Made by a program: the position numbers and the translations under genes
Shown here: piece by piece, positions 27,510-36,104 of the stretch
Position numbering within the stretch: the first letter of the stretch is position 1
Layout of the letters: every line of letters begins with the position of its first letter
Notes under the pieces: model-generated
The model's database searches: none
Told to the model about the DNA's origin: nothing
Seen by the model: only the letters and a program-made list of their open reading frames with translations
Assembly: GCF_009617585.1 (NCBI RefSeq)
Contig: NZ_WIXI01000040.1
Span: 124,001-188,000 of the forward strand
DNA: 64,000 bases
Reading direction: 5' to 3'
From: Endobacterium cereale
GTDB lineage: Bacteria > Pseudomonadota > Alphaproteobacteria > Rhizobiales > Rhizobiaceae

Positions 27510-29168
27510 ATGAAGCGGATTCACGAGTTTCCCATTCGATTTCTCGGCTCGATGTCGGCGGTGGGGACGCTGTCTGCCTTTCTTTTCTTCGCCGCGTCTC
27601 TCACGCCAAGCCTGATGCCGAGAACCTGGATTGTTCAGGGCGTTCTCTCTGGCACCTGCGCCGCCACCGGTTATGCGATCGGCGTCTTCATCGGCTGGCT
27701 CTGGCGATATCTCGAACTGCCGTGGCTGAAAAAATACGTGCTGGCCGAAAGAGCCGTGACACTCGCGGTCGCGATCATCGTATCCGTTGTGTTCTTGTGG
27801 CAGGCCGTCGGGTGGCAGAATTCTATTCGGGAACTCTGGCATCTGGAACTGCTCGACACCGCCACGCCTATTCGAATGGCATTCGTTGGCGCCGCGACGT
27901 TCTTCCTGTGGTTCGTTCTCGGGCGACTTTTCAGTCTGGCCGCCAGCCGCGTTTCGGATTGGCTGGATCGCTACGTGCCAAGGCGTATTTCAAACGTCAT
28001 GGGCGTTGTCGCTGCCATATCGATATTTTGGCTGTTGGGGCAGGGTGTCATCCTCCGATACGCGCTTGATGCGGCAGATGCGTCTTTCCAGAAAGCTGAC
28101 CTGTTGATGGAGACAGAGACCGTTCGCCCGCTCGGTGCCATGGTCACCGGTAGCGAACAATCTTTTGTGTCATGGGATGGGCTCGGACGGCAGGGGCGCT
28201 TTTACGTGACATCAGGTCCGCGTTCAGCTGCGATCAGCGATTTCTGGAAGCGCGAAGCGCTCGATCCGATCCGGGTTTATGTCGGCCTCAACAATGCCGA
28301 GACCGTGGAGGAGAGGGCATCACTTGCGCTTGAGGAACTGAAGCGGCAGGGCGGTTTTGAACGATCCGTGCTCGTGGTTGTCGCACCGACTGGAACCGGC
28401 TGGATCGATCCTGCGGCAATGGACACGCTCGAATACCTTCACAAGGGTGATGTGGCGAGCGTCGCCTTGCAATATTCCTATCTCACCAGTTGGCTATCGC
28501 TGCTGGTTGAGCCGGAAAATGGTCTCGATGCGGCAAGGGCGCTTTTCCATGAGGTCTATTCCCACTGGAAAACGCTTCCCGCCGACCAGAGGCCACGTCT
28601 TTATCTGCACGGGCTCAGCCTTGGTGCTTTGAACTCGCAGATGGCAACGGATATCTATGATGTTGTGGGCCAGCCGTTTCAGGGCGCGCTGTGGAGTGGT
28701 CCACCGTTTCGAAGCGAACGCTGGAATTCCGTCACGCGCATGCGCAATCCGGATTCTCCGGCCTGGCTACCCAGTTTTCGCGATGGCTCAGTCATTCGTT
28801 TCTCCAATCAAGTCACGCCGCCTGATGGCGATTTCTCGCCTTGGGGCACAATCCGTTTCATCTATTTGCAATATGCCAGCGACCCGGTCGTTTTCTTCGA
28901 TCCGGCGTCGTTCTATCGTGAGCCTCAATGGCTGCGAGGGCAGCGCGGGCCGGATGTCTCGCCTCGCTTCCGATGGATCCCGGTTATAACCGGACTTCAA
29001 CTGGTCTTCGACATGGCGATCGCAACCTCATCGCCCATCGGGTTCGGACATGTTTATGCGCCTGCGGACTATATTGACGCGTGGATTTCACTGACCGATC
29101 CTGCGCAAGTGGACGCGGCTACGACTGCTCGACTGAAAAAGGCATTGCCGGCTTCACGTTATCAATAG
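27510..29168 (+). CDS. Membrane-anchored alpha/beta-hydrolase (Abhydrolase_9 family)
   Basis: A 552-residue protein. The N-terminal ~190 residues hold about five membrane segments (GTLSAFLFFAASLTPSLMP, GVLSGTCAATGYAIGVFIGWLW, AVTLAVAIIVSVVFLWQAV, AFVGAATFFLWFVLGRLFSL, VMGVVAAISIFWLLGQGV). The C-terminal half is the hydrolase domain: RSVLVVVAPTGTGWIDP oxyanion strand, nucleophile Ser370 in LHGLSLGALNSQ, and FLQYASDPVVFF-like Asp region. This matches PF15420/PF10081. Substrates are unknown; a lipid or ester in the envelope is likely. ATG at 27510 with AAGAGAG upstream. Confidence 0.85.
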   Translation: MKRIHEFPIRFLGSMSAVGTLSAFLFFAASLTPSLMPRTWIVQGVLSGTCAATGYAIGVFIGWLWRYLELPWLKKYVLAERAVTLAVAIIVSVVFLWQAVGWQNSIRELWHLELLDTATPIRMAFVGAATFFLWFVLGRLFSLAASRVSDWLDRYVPRRISNVMGVVAAISIFWLLGQGVILRYALDAADASFQKADLLMETETVRPLGAMVTGSEQSFVSWDGLGRQGRFYVTSGPRSAAISDFWKREALDPIRVYVGLNNAETVEERASLALEELKRQGGFERSVLVVVAPTGTGWIDPAAMDTLEYLHKGDVASVALQYSYLTSWLSLLVEPENGLDAARALFHEVYSHWKTLPADQRPRLYLHGLSLGALNSQMATDIYDVVGQPFQGALWSGPPFRSERWNSVTRMRNPDSPAWLPSFRDGSVIRFSNQVTPPDGDFSPWGTIRFIYLQYASDPVVFFDPASFYREPQWLRGQRGPDVSPRFRWIPVITGLQLVFDMAIATSSPIGFGHVYAPADYIDAWISLTDPAQVDAATTARLKKALPASRYQ

Positions 29169-29242
29169 GGGCCAGGTGATCCGTCATCGTCTCAAGTGAA
29201 AGGGGCGATCTCGGCGCCGTGCGTCTCCGTTACTGTGTCAAC

Positions 29243-29259
29243 GATAGATAATTTCTATC
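29243..29259. promoter_or_regulatory. LysR/OxyR-like palindrome upstream of the molybdoenzyme
   Basis: GATAG-N7-CTATC (29243-29259) matches the ATAG-N7-CTAT shape of OxyR-type half sites, 47 bases before the ATG. A further CTAT follows at 29263. It suggests redox-linked or LysR-type control but is a prediction. Confidence 0.4.
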
Positions 29260-29305
29260 AACCTATGGAATTGATCCGCTTGAACATTTTTGCGTTTCGT
29301 CAGAA

Positions 29306-31609
29306 ATGCGGCAAATGGACACAGGATTTATCGGTAAGAAATCGTCCGCCGCAGGCGGATGGGGTGCATTGAAAAGCTGCGGCAAGCAGCTTTTGAAAAG
29401 TGGTACGCCGCTGTCTGGCGCACGCACGCTGTTAAAGGCCAATCAGCCGGACGGGTTTGATTGTCCCGGCTGTGCGTGGGGCGATCCGGCGCACGGGTCT
29501 TCGTTCGAATTCTGCGAAAACGGCGTGAAGGCCGTCGCATGGGAATCGACCGAGAAACGCGCCACGCCGGAACTGTTCGCGGCCAATACCGTCACTGAGC
29601 TGCGCAAGCTGACCGATTATGAACTCGAGCGCCACGGACGCCTGACGCATCCCATGCGTTACGATGCAGCGACCGACAAATACGTGGCCGTCGACTGGGC
29701 CGACGCCTTTGCCGAAATCGGCAGCATCCTCAAGGGTCTCGACAGCCCGGACCGCGCCGAATTCTACACATCCGGCCGCGCCAGCAATGAAGCCGCCTAT
29801 CTCTACCAGCTTTTTGTCCGTCTTTACGGCACCAACAATTTCCCCGACTGTTCCAACATGTGCCACGAGGCGAGCGGCGTCGGTCTTCGCCAGTCGATCG
29901 GCGTTGGCAAGGGTACCGTTCTGCTCGAGGATTTCGAAGAGGCTGATGCGATCTTCGTGATCGGCCAGAACCCGGGCACCAACCATCCGCGCATGCTGGG
30001 CGACCTTCGCCGTGCGGCCATCCGTGGCGCCAAGATCGTTGTGTTCAATCCGATCCGCGAACGCGGTCTGGAGCGGTTCACCGATCCGCAGGACAAGCTC
30101 GAAATGCTGCGCGGCGGTGCGACCGATATCGCCAGCGATTACCTGCAGCCGCGCCTGGGTGGTGACATGGCGGCCGTGCGCGGCATGGCCAAGGTCGTGT
30201 TCGCGGCGGAAGACGCGGCAATTGCCGCCGGCCTGCCGTCCGTGCTCGACCACGCATTCCTTGCCGAGCACAGTTTTGGTCTGGCCGAATACCGCGCCGC
30301 CGTTGACGCAACCGATTGGGCACAGATCGAGGATCAGTCCGGTCTTTCGCGTCAACAGATCGAATCTGCCGCACAGATCTACATGAGGGCTGACCGGGTG
30401 ATCTGCACCTGGGCCATGGGCGTCACACAGCACGTGCATTCGGTCGTGACCATCCGCGAAATCTCCAACTTCATGTTGCTGCGCGGTAATATCGGCAAGC
30501 CGGGCGCAGGTCTCTGCCCCGTGCGCGGCCATTCCAACGTTCAGGGTGACCGTACGGTCGGCATCAACGAAAAGCCGCCGGTGGCCTTCCTCGATGCGCT
30601 GGAGAAACATTTTGGTGTGGCCATGCCGCGCCACGAGGGCCACAACGTGCTCGCCGCCATCGGCGCCATGCTGGATGGCTCGTCCGAGGTCTTTATCGGT
30701 CTCGGCGGCAATTTTGCCCGCGCGACGCCGGATAGCCCGATCGTCGAGCAGGCCATGCGCCGCATGAAGCTGACGGTCAACATCGCCACCAAGCCCAACC
30801 ATTCGCATCTGATGCCGGGTGCCGTCTCCTATGTTCTGCCATGTCTCGGCCGTACCGAGATGGACATCAATGCCGCTGGTGTTTCGCAGCTGATCAGCGT
30901 CGAAGATTCCATGAGCATGGTGCATGGATCGGCAGGCATCAATCGCCCTGCATCGCCGCTTCTGATGTCTGAAGTGGCCATCGTTGCGGGTATCGCGGAG
31001 GCGACGGTCGGTAACGGTGTCGTCAACTGGTCGGACCTTGCGCAGGACAATGATCGCATTCGCGACCATATCGAAGCGACCATTCCCGGTTTCGAAAACT
31101 ACAACGTGCGTCTGCGCAAGGCGCGTGGTTTTCATCTGCGCAATGCGGCAGCGCATCGCGAATGGAACACGACGAACGGGAAAGCGACGTTCTCGACCGT
31201 GGCGCTGCCGGCGGAAACCGTTCATCAGCGGGCGAGCAAGGGTGGCGGCAATTTCGCGCTGCAGACGTTCCGTTCGCACGACCAGTACAACACCACGGTT
31301 TATGGTCTTGATGACCGTTATCGCGGCGTTTACGGCGAACGTCAGGTGATCTTCATCCATCCGGCCGATCTGGAAGCGATGAATGCTGCGGCCGGTGACC
31401 GGATAGACGTGGTCACTGAAAGCACTGATGGTATCGACCGTGTGGCGGAAAATTTCCGCTTCGTGCCTTACGATATCCCGCGCGGCAGCATTGCCGGTTA
31501 TTATCCGGAACTGAACGTGCTGGTTCCGCTCGGCAGCGCCGGTGACGAAAGCGATACGCCGACCTCGAAATCGGTCATGGTATCCTTCCGCAAGCGGCAG
31601 GCCGCGTGA
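29306..31609 (+). CDS. FdhF/YdeP-family molybdopterin oxidoreductase
   Basis: A 767-residue member of the DMSO-reductase superfamily. N-terminal GFDCPGCAWGDP (Cys53, Cys56) with Cys70 replaces the regular 4Fe-4S motif. NMCHEASGVGLRQSIG places Cys186 at the Mo-ligand position aligned with SeCys140 of formate dehydrogenase H. Further pterin-binding pieces are FVIGQNPGTNHPRM, NFMLLRGNIGKPGAGLCPVRGHSNVQGDRT and IATKPNHSHLMPG. YdeP members are linked to acid resistance or formate oxidation; the substrate is uncertain. The start could be 29306 or 29315; neither has a strong site. The stop overlaps the next small gene by four bases. Confidence 0.9.
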   Translation: MRQMDTGFIGKKSSAAGGWGALKSCGKQLLKSGTPLSGARTLLKANQPDGFDCPGCAWGDPAHGSSFEFCENGVKAVAWESTEKRATPELFAANTVTELRKLTDYELERHGRLTHPMRYDAATDKYVAVDWADAFAEIGSILKGLDSPDRAEFYTSGRASNEAAYLYQLFVRLYGTNNFPDCSNMCHEASGVGLRQSIGVGKGTVLLEDFEEADAIFVIGQNPGTNHPRMLGDLRRAAIRGAKIVVFNPIRERGLERFTDPQDKLEMLRGGATDIASDYLQPRLGGDMAAVRGMAKVVFAAEDAAIAAGLPSVLDHAFLAEHSFGLAEYRAAVDATDWAQIEDQSGLSRQQIESAAQIYMRADRVICTWAMGVTQHVHSVVTIREISNFMLLRGNIGKPGAGLCPVRGHSNVQGDRTVGINEKPPVAFLDALEKHFGVAMPRHEGHNVLAAIGAMLDGSSEVFIGLGGNFARATPDSPIVEQAMRRMKLTVNIATKPNHSHLMPGAVSYVLPCLGRTEMDINAAGVSQLISVEDSMSMVHGSAGINRPASPLLMSEVAIVAGIAEATVGNGVVNWSDLAQDNDRIRDHIEATIPGFENYNVRLRKARGFHLRNAAAHREWNTTNGKATFSTVALPAETVHQRASKGGGNFALQTFRSHDQYNTTVYGLDDRYRGVYGERQVIFIHPADLEAMNAAAGDRIDVVTESTDGIDRVAENFRFVPYDIPRGSIAGYYPELNVLVPLGSAGDESDTPTSKSVMVSFRKRQAA

Positions 31610-31887
31610 CGGAAGAAGCGCCGGAGGCCGAGCGCTTTCTGGCGCTGGTTGCGGCAGCGCAGGAGGGGGACCCTGCGCTGTCGCCAATTCAGGCGGCAAT
31701 CATGGTCGCCGCCGATCTCGGCATCGCGCGCGACAGCCGCACATTTGCACGCGTTCTGGGCATCGAGCATGCGCTTGCTCTGCGCGAACTCAACGATCTG
31801 GCCGAAATGGCGGGTTATCTGACCATCTCGAAGCGCGATCCACGTACGCTGCGCACCTTTTATCAGCCCGTTGAAGACGGTTCCTGA
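31606..31887 (+). CDS. Small conserved-looking protein overlapping the molybdoenzyme gene (possible winged helix)
   Basis: A 93-residue protein with a GTG start that overlaps the upstream stop (GTGA), which implies translational coupling. It has acidic N-terminal residues, then mostly helices: VAADLGIARDSRTFARVLGIEHALALRELNDLAEMAGYLTISKRDPRTLRTFYQPVED. The final helix-turn-helix-wing-like pattern with a basic strand resembles small winged-helix proteins, but I do not recognise the family. Its placement suggests an accessory or regulator of the molybdoenzyme. Confidence 0.65.
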   Translation: MTEEAPEAERFLALVAAAQEGDPALSPIQAAIMVAADLGIARDSRTFARVLGIEHALALRELNDLAEMAGYLTISKRDPRTLRTFYQPVEDGS

Positions 31888-31897
31888 GAAAAGACAC

Positions 31898-31927
31898 ACT
31901 TACCAAAAGGTGCCTACTTACCAAAAG
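31898..31927. promoter_or_regulatory. Tandem HxlR-type operator candidates
   Basis: Twelve-base direct repeat ACTTACCAAAAG at 31898-31909 and 31916-31927 (18-base period). The first copy extends to the ACC-AAAA-GGT palindrome. Such TTACC/AAAAGG-type elements precede oxidoreductase genes controlled by HxlR/QorR/YodB regulators, and an HxlR gene lies 1.8 kb downstream. They sit 50-79 bases before the SDR start. Confidence 0.5.
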
Positions 31928-31976
31928 ATACTATTGGGTCTAGCTTTGTCTTCAGAACAATCTGGAGACTGGAACC

Positions 31977-32726
31977 ATGGACTTTTCGAAGGCAACAATT
32001 CTCATCACCGGCGGCAATTCCGGTATCGGCAAGGGGCTTGCCAAAGCCCTGATGTCACGTGGCGCAAAGGTCATCATTACCGGCCGCGACGACAAGCGCC
32101 TCAAGGAAACGCTTTATGCCAATCCCGGCATGCTCGGTTACGAACTGGATGTGACCGATCCTGAGGCCATCACGCGGTTTGCTGCCGACATCACCGAACA
32201 TCACCCCGATCTCAATGCCGTCATCCACAATGCCGGCATCATGATCACCGAACAGGTTCTGGTCGACGCCTATGATCTCGATATCGTCGAGAAGACGATC
32301 GCCACCAACCTGTTGGCGCCGATCCGGTTGACCGCGGCGCTGCTTCCGCATCTGCGCACAAAGGGCGATGCGGCAATCGTAACCGTGTCTTCCGGCCTGG
32401 CTTTTGTGCCGCGTGCGGACACGCTGACCTATAGCGCCACCAAGGCGGCCATCCATTCCTGGACAACCTGCCTGCGACACGAATTGCGCAGCACCAATAT
32501 CTCGGTCGTGGAACTGGCGCCGCCACTGGTCGCAACCGACCTGACGCCGGGCCAATCGCAGAACCCGCGCGCCATGCCGTTGGCGGATTTCGTGTCTGAG
32601 TCTGTTGAACTGCTTTGCGCTCAGCCGACCCCGTCGGAAGTTCTGGTCGGTCGTGTGATGCCGCAGCGTACGGCGGAAGCGACCGGCAATTTCGACAAGG
32701 TCTTTGGCCTGATCAATCCGGCCTGA
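31977..32726 (+). CDS. Short-chain dehydrogenase/reductase (DltE/YdfG-like)
   Basis: A 249-residue classical SDR: TGGNSGIGKG cofactor loop (11-20), NAG at 85-87, catalytic Ser139, Tyr152 and Lys156 (TYSATKAA). The segment EHHPDLNAVIHNAGIM and C-terminal VLVGRVMPQR are typical of the DltE-like branch annotated as putative oxidoreductases. The substrate is unknown. Upstream tandem repeats suggest HxlR control, consistent with an electrophile- or quinone-responsive reductase. ATG at 31977 with CTGGAG upstream. Confidence 0.88.
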   Translation: MDFSKATILITGGNSGIGKGLAKALMSRGAKVIITGRDDKRLKETLYANPGMLGYELDVTDPEAITRFAADITEHHPDLNAVIHNAGIMITEQVLVDAYDLDIVEKTIATNLLAPIRLTAALLPHLRTKGDAAIVTVSSGLAFVPRADTLTYSATKAAIHSWTTCLRHELRSTNISVVELAPPLVATDLTPGQSQNPRAMPLADFVSESVELLCAQPTPSEVLVGRVMPQRTAEATGNFDKVFGLINPA

Positions 32727-32793
32727 CGCCGAGGCTTACAGCTGAGTGCGGCCAGCGGTTGCGCTCAGCTCTTTCAAGACATGGAGAACGGAT

Positions 32794-33288
32794 ATGACGA
32801 CTGCGCCCGCATACAGACGCCGGGTCCTGCTGTTGCTTGCTCTTCTAACGGTTGTGATGCCGTCATCACTTGCCTTCGGGCATCACGGGTTTCATGGACG
32901 TTATGATCTCAGCAAGCCTGTCTGGGTCGAAGGCGTGGTTTTACGCTCTTATTTCGGCAATCCCCATTCGGTGTTGACGGTGCAGGTCCCAGCTGACCTC
33001 GAAATGCCCGAAGCGCCCCCGACGCTCGGTCCGGCGGCGTCCTTTCTCAGCACAGCAGCGCTTCATGTCCCTACCGATTTGCCCGGGCAAACCGTGCAAC
33101 TGGAACTGCCGCCGACGCCGCAATATTCAACGCTCGGCGGACGCGTTTCCGCTGGTGATCGCATTGCTGCCGTTGCCATCCGCAATTGTGAACCGCCGCA
33201 TCAGTTGAACGTGCAATGGCTGCATCTGGCCGATGGCAGTGTCGAAAGCCGACGTGCGACGATGAGCTATATGGTTCGGAAATGCTGA
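32794..33288 (+). CDS. DUF6152-type secreted protein
   Basis: A 164-residue protein with a Sec signal (RRVLLLLALLTVVMPSSLAFG). The mature part starts HHGFHGRYDLSKPVWVEGVVLRSYFGNPHSVL, a His-rich opening followed by beta strands, as in DUF6152 proteins (which open with HH.F...D...). The HHGFH stretch could bind a metal. It overlaps the next membrane protein gene by 7 bases, so the two probably act together. DUF numbers are given from memory. Confidence 0.6.
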   Translation: MTTAPAYRRRVLLLLALLTVVMPSSLAFGHHGFHGRYDLSKPVWVEGVVLRSYFGNPHSVLTVQVPADLEMPEAPPTLGPAASFLSTAALHVPTDLPGQTVQLELPPTPQYSTLGGRVSAGDRIAAVAIRNCEPPHQLNVQWLHLADGSVESRRATMSYMVRKC

Positions 33289-33752
33289 GCGAAAGCCTGC
33301 TCGCGTTCGAGAATACCGCGCTTGCGGCCTCCATCCGCTCTTCGGTCTCGCTCTACGCGACCATAAACGCCCTTCATATTCTCGGTCTTGCAGTTTTGGT
33401 TGGCGCGGTGCTGACCTTTGACCTTCGCGCCAGCGGAGTTTGGAAGGTTCAGCGATGGCGGGACGGGTTTGAGGTCGCCATTCCTGTCGCGGGTTTTGGG
33501 CTCGCGCTTGCCATCCTCACGGGAGTGCTGCTTTTCGCGGTGCGCGGAACGCATTACGTGACGTTGCCGGTCTTCCTCATGAAAATGGCCATCCTGCCGA
33601 TAGGCTTTCTGAACATCGTCATCTGCCATTGGCTTGTGCGGCGTTCGACCAAGGGATTGCCGTCGCCCGCTATCCGTCTATGCGCCTTTCTCTCGGCTGC
33701 CATATGGATATCTGCCCTGCTCATGGGGCGCTGGATCGCTTTTTCGACCTGA
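33282..33752 (+). CDS. Small integral membrane protein, probable DUF6644-type partner
   Basis: A 156-residue protein with about four membrane helices: VSLYATINALHILGLAVLVGAVLTFDLR, VAIPVAGFGLALAILTGVLLFAV, LPVFLMKMAILPIGFLNIVICH and LCAFLSAAIWISALLMGRWIAF. A His in the first helix (ALHILG) and another near CHW could bind haem or a metal. ATG 33282 overlaps the DUF6152-like gene stop. It looks like a membrane anchor for the His-rich secreted protein; no function is known. Confidence 0.6.
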   Translation: MLSESLLAFENTALAASIRSSVSLYATINALHILGLAVLVGAVLTFDLRASGVWKVQRWRDGFEVAIPVAGFGLALAILTGVLLFAVRGTHYVTLPVFLMKMAILPIGFLNIVICHWLVRRSTKGLPSPAIRLCAFLSAAIWISALLMGRWIAFST

Positions 33753-33760
33753 AGCTTGTC

Positions 33761-34195
33761 TTATTCGTCACCATCGAACGTTGTCCGGGCAGCCGCGACG
33801 GCGTCGTGGTTTTCAATCGCCCATATCCAGACATTGCAAAACGCCGCGCCAAGCGTCAGACCGAGCGGTGAAAGGCTGTATTCCACCTTGGGCGGTACGC
33901 AGGCGTAGGTCTTGCGCACCACCAGTCCGTCTCGTTCCATCCGGCGCAAAGTCTGGGTCAGCATCTTCTGGCTGATGCCGGTGACATGGCGCGCGAGGTC
34001 GGAAAAACGCAGCGTGCCTTCGTCCCAAAGCGTGTCGAGAATGACCACGGTCCACTTGTCGGCAAAACCGGAAATCATCTCGCGCACCAGGCTCTCGATG
34101 CGAGGATCGACATTGCTCGGATAGTCGCGAGCCTTGTAGGTCTGTGCGCGTGCCACTTCCTCGGTGGTGAAGGCTGGCCGGTTTTGAATGGTCAT
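33761..34195 (-). CDS. HxlR-family MarR-like regulator
   Basis: A 144-residue regulator. MISGFADKWTVVILDTLWDEGTLRFSDLARHVTGISQKMLTQTLRRMERDGLVVRKTYACVPPKVEYSLSPLG is the HxlR winged-helix domain. A Cys (TYACVPP) sits in the wing where most members have Glu/Asp-x-Val-Pro, so it might sense thiol-reactive compounds like YodB or QorR. Start 34195. It is convergent with the DUF6644-like gene, 8 bases apart. Probable targets: its own promoter palindrome and the tandem repeats before the SDR. Confidence 0.85.
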   Translation of the reverse strand: MTIQNRPAFTTEEVARAQTYKARDYPSNVDPRIESLVREMISGFADKWTVVILDTLWDEGTLRFSDLARHVTGISQKMLTQTLRRMERDGLVVRKTYACVPPKVEYSLSPLGLTLGAAFCNVWIWAIENHDAVAAARTTFDGDE

Positions 34196-34226
34196 ACTGA
34201 TCGTCTCATATAGTCGTTTCAGTGCG

Positions 34227-34238
34227 TTTCTATAGAAA
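34227..34238. promoter_or_regulatory. Palindrome in the HxlR gene promoter
   Basis: Perfect 12-base palindrome TTTCTATAGAAA, 32 bases upstream of the HxlR start. A candidate autoregulatory operator. Confidence 0.35.
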
Positions 34239-34521
34239 AGAGAGTTTTGGCGCAAGCCGGAGGGTGAGGGTGCCCGGATCGTGTCTCTGCAAGATATGAG
34301 AAAGTAAAGGCAAGACACCGGCCCGCTCACGTGTTGCTCTCGCAATCTTGAGGACGATGTTAACTCGGGAAACGCCGGTTATTCCAATTCTTCCCGGCCG
34401 GTAATTATCGAACGGCCGGGTGCCTTCTTCTCATTAGCTTTCCCATCCAGATATTTCGTCAGCAGCAGCGCCACATGCATTTCAGCATTTCTCGGGGCTG
34501 CCGACACAGAAAGGGATCACC
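34239..34521. other. Intergenic region with an 8-bp hairpin
   Basis: This 283-base part of the ~326-base HxlR-SDR gap carries no credible ORF. One stem-loop (34393-34400 with 34413-34420, CCCGGCCG arms, 12-base loop) is followed by a pyrimidine-rich TGCCTTCTTCTC and may be a weak terminator or leader structure for the Tat-SDR gene. Nothing else recognisable. Confidence 0.4.
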
Positions 34522-35391
34522 ATGACTGAAGGATCGAACACCAACGGCGTATCCCGCCGCAATATTCTCACTGCTGCGGCTGTCGGCTCGGCGGCAACGG
34601 CCGCGGCGGCTTTCGGAACGGCCGCCAGCGCCCAGGCGTCCGGCGCGCAGCCAGCAGCCGGTGCCGGCCGTGTGGCGGTCGTGACCGGATCATCGCGTGG
34701 CATCGGTGCGGCAACCGCCAAACGTCTCGCGAAGGAGGGTTTCAAGATTGCGGTCAATTGCCGTGTCAACCGCGATCTGGCGGCCGCCGTCGTCAAGGAA
34801 ATCGAAGGGGCAGGCGGTGAGGCGATCTGGGAGCAGGCGGATGTACGTGACCCGGTACAGGTCCGCCGTCTTTTCGAAGCCACTGAACGCGCTTTCGGCG
34901 GTGTCGATGTGGCTGTCGCCAATGCCGGCGTGATGTCGCTGGCGCCTTTCTCGACGATGTCCGATGAGGATTTCGACACGATGATCGACACCAACGTCAA
35001 GGGCAGCTTCAACACTCTGCGCGAAGCCGCAAACAAGGTGCGTGATGGCGGCCGTATCATCGCCATCTCTTCCAGCATTGTGCAGCTTCGCTCGCCCACT
35101 TACGGACCTTATGCTGCATCGAAGGCGTCGATGGAAATCTATGCCAGCATCCTCGCCAAGGAGTTGGCAGGTCGAAAAATATCGGTCAACGCCATCGCTC
35201 CTGGCCTCGTCGCGACCTCGCTTTTCCTGGATGGCAAGACGAATGAACAGGTCGCCGGGTTCGCGCAGCGCACGCCGCATGGCCGTATCGGCGAGCCGGC
35301 GGATATTGCCGCAACGATCGCCTTCCTGTGCAGTCAGGACGGATGGTGGGTCAACGGCCAGACCATCTATTCGAACGGCGGCGTGATCTGA
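34522..35391 (+). CDS. Short-chain dehydrogenase/reductase with an apparent Tat signal
   Basis: A 289-residue SDR with a 45-residue N-terminal extension. The extension begins with a twin-arginine motif, SRRNIL (11-16), then a long Ala/Gly-rich hydrophobic stretch ending AQA near 38. The SDR core follows: TGSSRGIG (55-62), NAG at 134-136, Ser184, Tyr197, Lys201 (YGPYAASKAS). The C-terminal FLCSQDGWWVNGQTIYSNGGV is typical 3-oxoacyl-ACP-reductase-like. A periplasmic, cofactor-loaded SDR is unusual. Preceded by a GGGATC-type site and followed by a terminator. Confidence 0.85.
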   Translation: MTEGSNTNGVSRRNILTAAAVGSAATAAAAFGTAASAQASGAQPAAGAGRVAVVTGSSRGIGAATAKRLAKEGFKIAVNCRVNRDLAAAVVKEIEGAGGEAIWEQADVRDPVQVRRLFEATERAFGGVDVAVANAGVMSLAPFSTMSDEDFDTMIDTNVKGSFNTLREAANKVRDGGRIIAISSSIVQLRSPTYGPYAASKASMEIYASILAKELAGRKISVNAIAPGLVATSLFLDGKTNEQVAGFAQRTPHGRIGEPADIAATIAFLCSQDGWWVNGQTIYSNGGVI

Positions 35392-35406
35392 CTTTTGCTT
35401 GGAGAG

Positions 35407-35434
35407 CCGGGGCAGTTTTGCGTGCCCCGGTTTT
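35407..35434. terminator. Bidirectional intrinsic terminator
   Basis: Perfect 8-bp stem (35407-35414 with 35423-35430) followed by TTTTGC, between the convergent Tat-SDR and ThuA-like genes. Confidence 0.78.
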
Positions 35435-35439
35435 GCTGT

Positions 35440-36081
35440 TCAGCGTGCCGCCCAGTTGGCGCCGCGACGAAAGATCGTCTTCATCTGTGGCACGTCGAAC
35501 TCCTTGGCTTGGTGGCCAAGCGCGGAGTAGAAGACCCGCCCTTTGCCGTATTTCCGCTTCCACACGACGGGCATGACGACGCCATCGATCCAGTAGGCAT
35601 GGTCGCCGTTGAATGTCGTGGTCGCCAGCACCTCGTTCGAGGGGTCGACATGCATGTAATATTGCTCGGATGTGTAAGGGAAATCGTAAAGGCCTTCCAT
35701 CAGCGGGTCGTCCGGCCGGGTGACGTTGACGGTATAGTCGATGATATTGCCGGGATGCGCCACCCACTGGCCGCCTATGATGAACTGGTAATCGACGGAA
35801 TCGCGAAATGCGTCGCCGGCACCGCCATGATAGCCGGCAATGCCGACACCGCTCTCGATCGCGGCTGCAAGGTTTTTCACCTCTTCCTTTTCGATCTTAG
35901 ACATCGTCATGATCGGCACGATGAGGCTGAGATCGTGAATGGACGGATCGGCGAATGCTTCGGTCGAGCGTTCGACATAGACCTTGAAGCCGTCTTCCTC
36001 CAGCATGTCCTTGATGACTGCAGCGCATTCTTCCGGCTCATGGCCGCTCCAGCCGCCCCAAACGATAAGTGCTTCGCGCAT
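35440..36081 (-). CDS. ThuA-like protein
   Basis: A 213-residue protein: REALIVWGGWSGHEPEECAAVIKDML, VPIMTMSKIEKEEVKNLAAAIESGVGIAGYHGGAGDAF, GGQWVAHPGN and YMHVDPSNEVLATT. The GWxGH / GYHGG / HPG motifs are the ThuA (trehalose utilisation) glutamine-amidotransferase-like fold. ThuA and ThuB convert trehalose and related disaccharides to 3-keto forms in S. meliloti. Here it is the last gene of a three-gene minus-strand run: ROK regulator, Gfo/Idh dehydrogenase, ThuA. Confidence 0.9.
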   Translation of the reverse strand: MREALIVWGGWSGHEPEECAAVIKDMLEEDGFKVYVERSTEAFADPSIHDLSLIVPIMTMSKIEKEEVKNLAAAIESGVGIAGYHGGAGDAFRDSVDYQFIIGGQWVAHPGNIIDYTVNVTRPDDPLMEGLYDFPYTSEQYYMHVDPSNEVLATTTFNGDHAYWIDGVVMPVVWKRKYGKGRVFYSALGHQAKEFDVPQMKTIFRRGANWAAR

Positions 36082-36104
36082 TTCTAATCTCCTCCAGATA
36101 TTTT

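Noticed and set aside
29432..31699. A 755-codon open frame on the minus strand opposite the molybdoenzyme gene
   Set aside because: It is the GC-rich antisense shadow of the YdeP-type gene; composition is His/Arg/Ala-rich with no domain, and the plus-strand frame carries all expected motifs.
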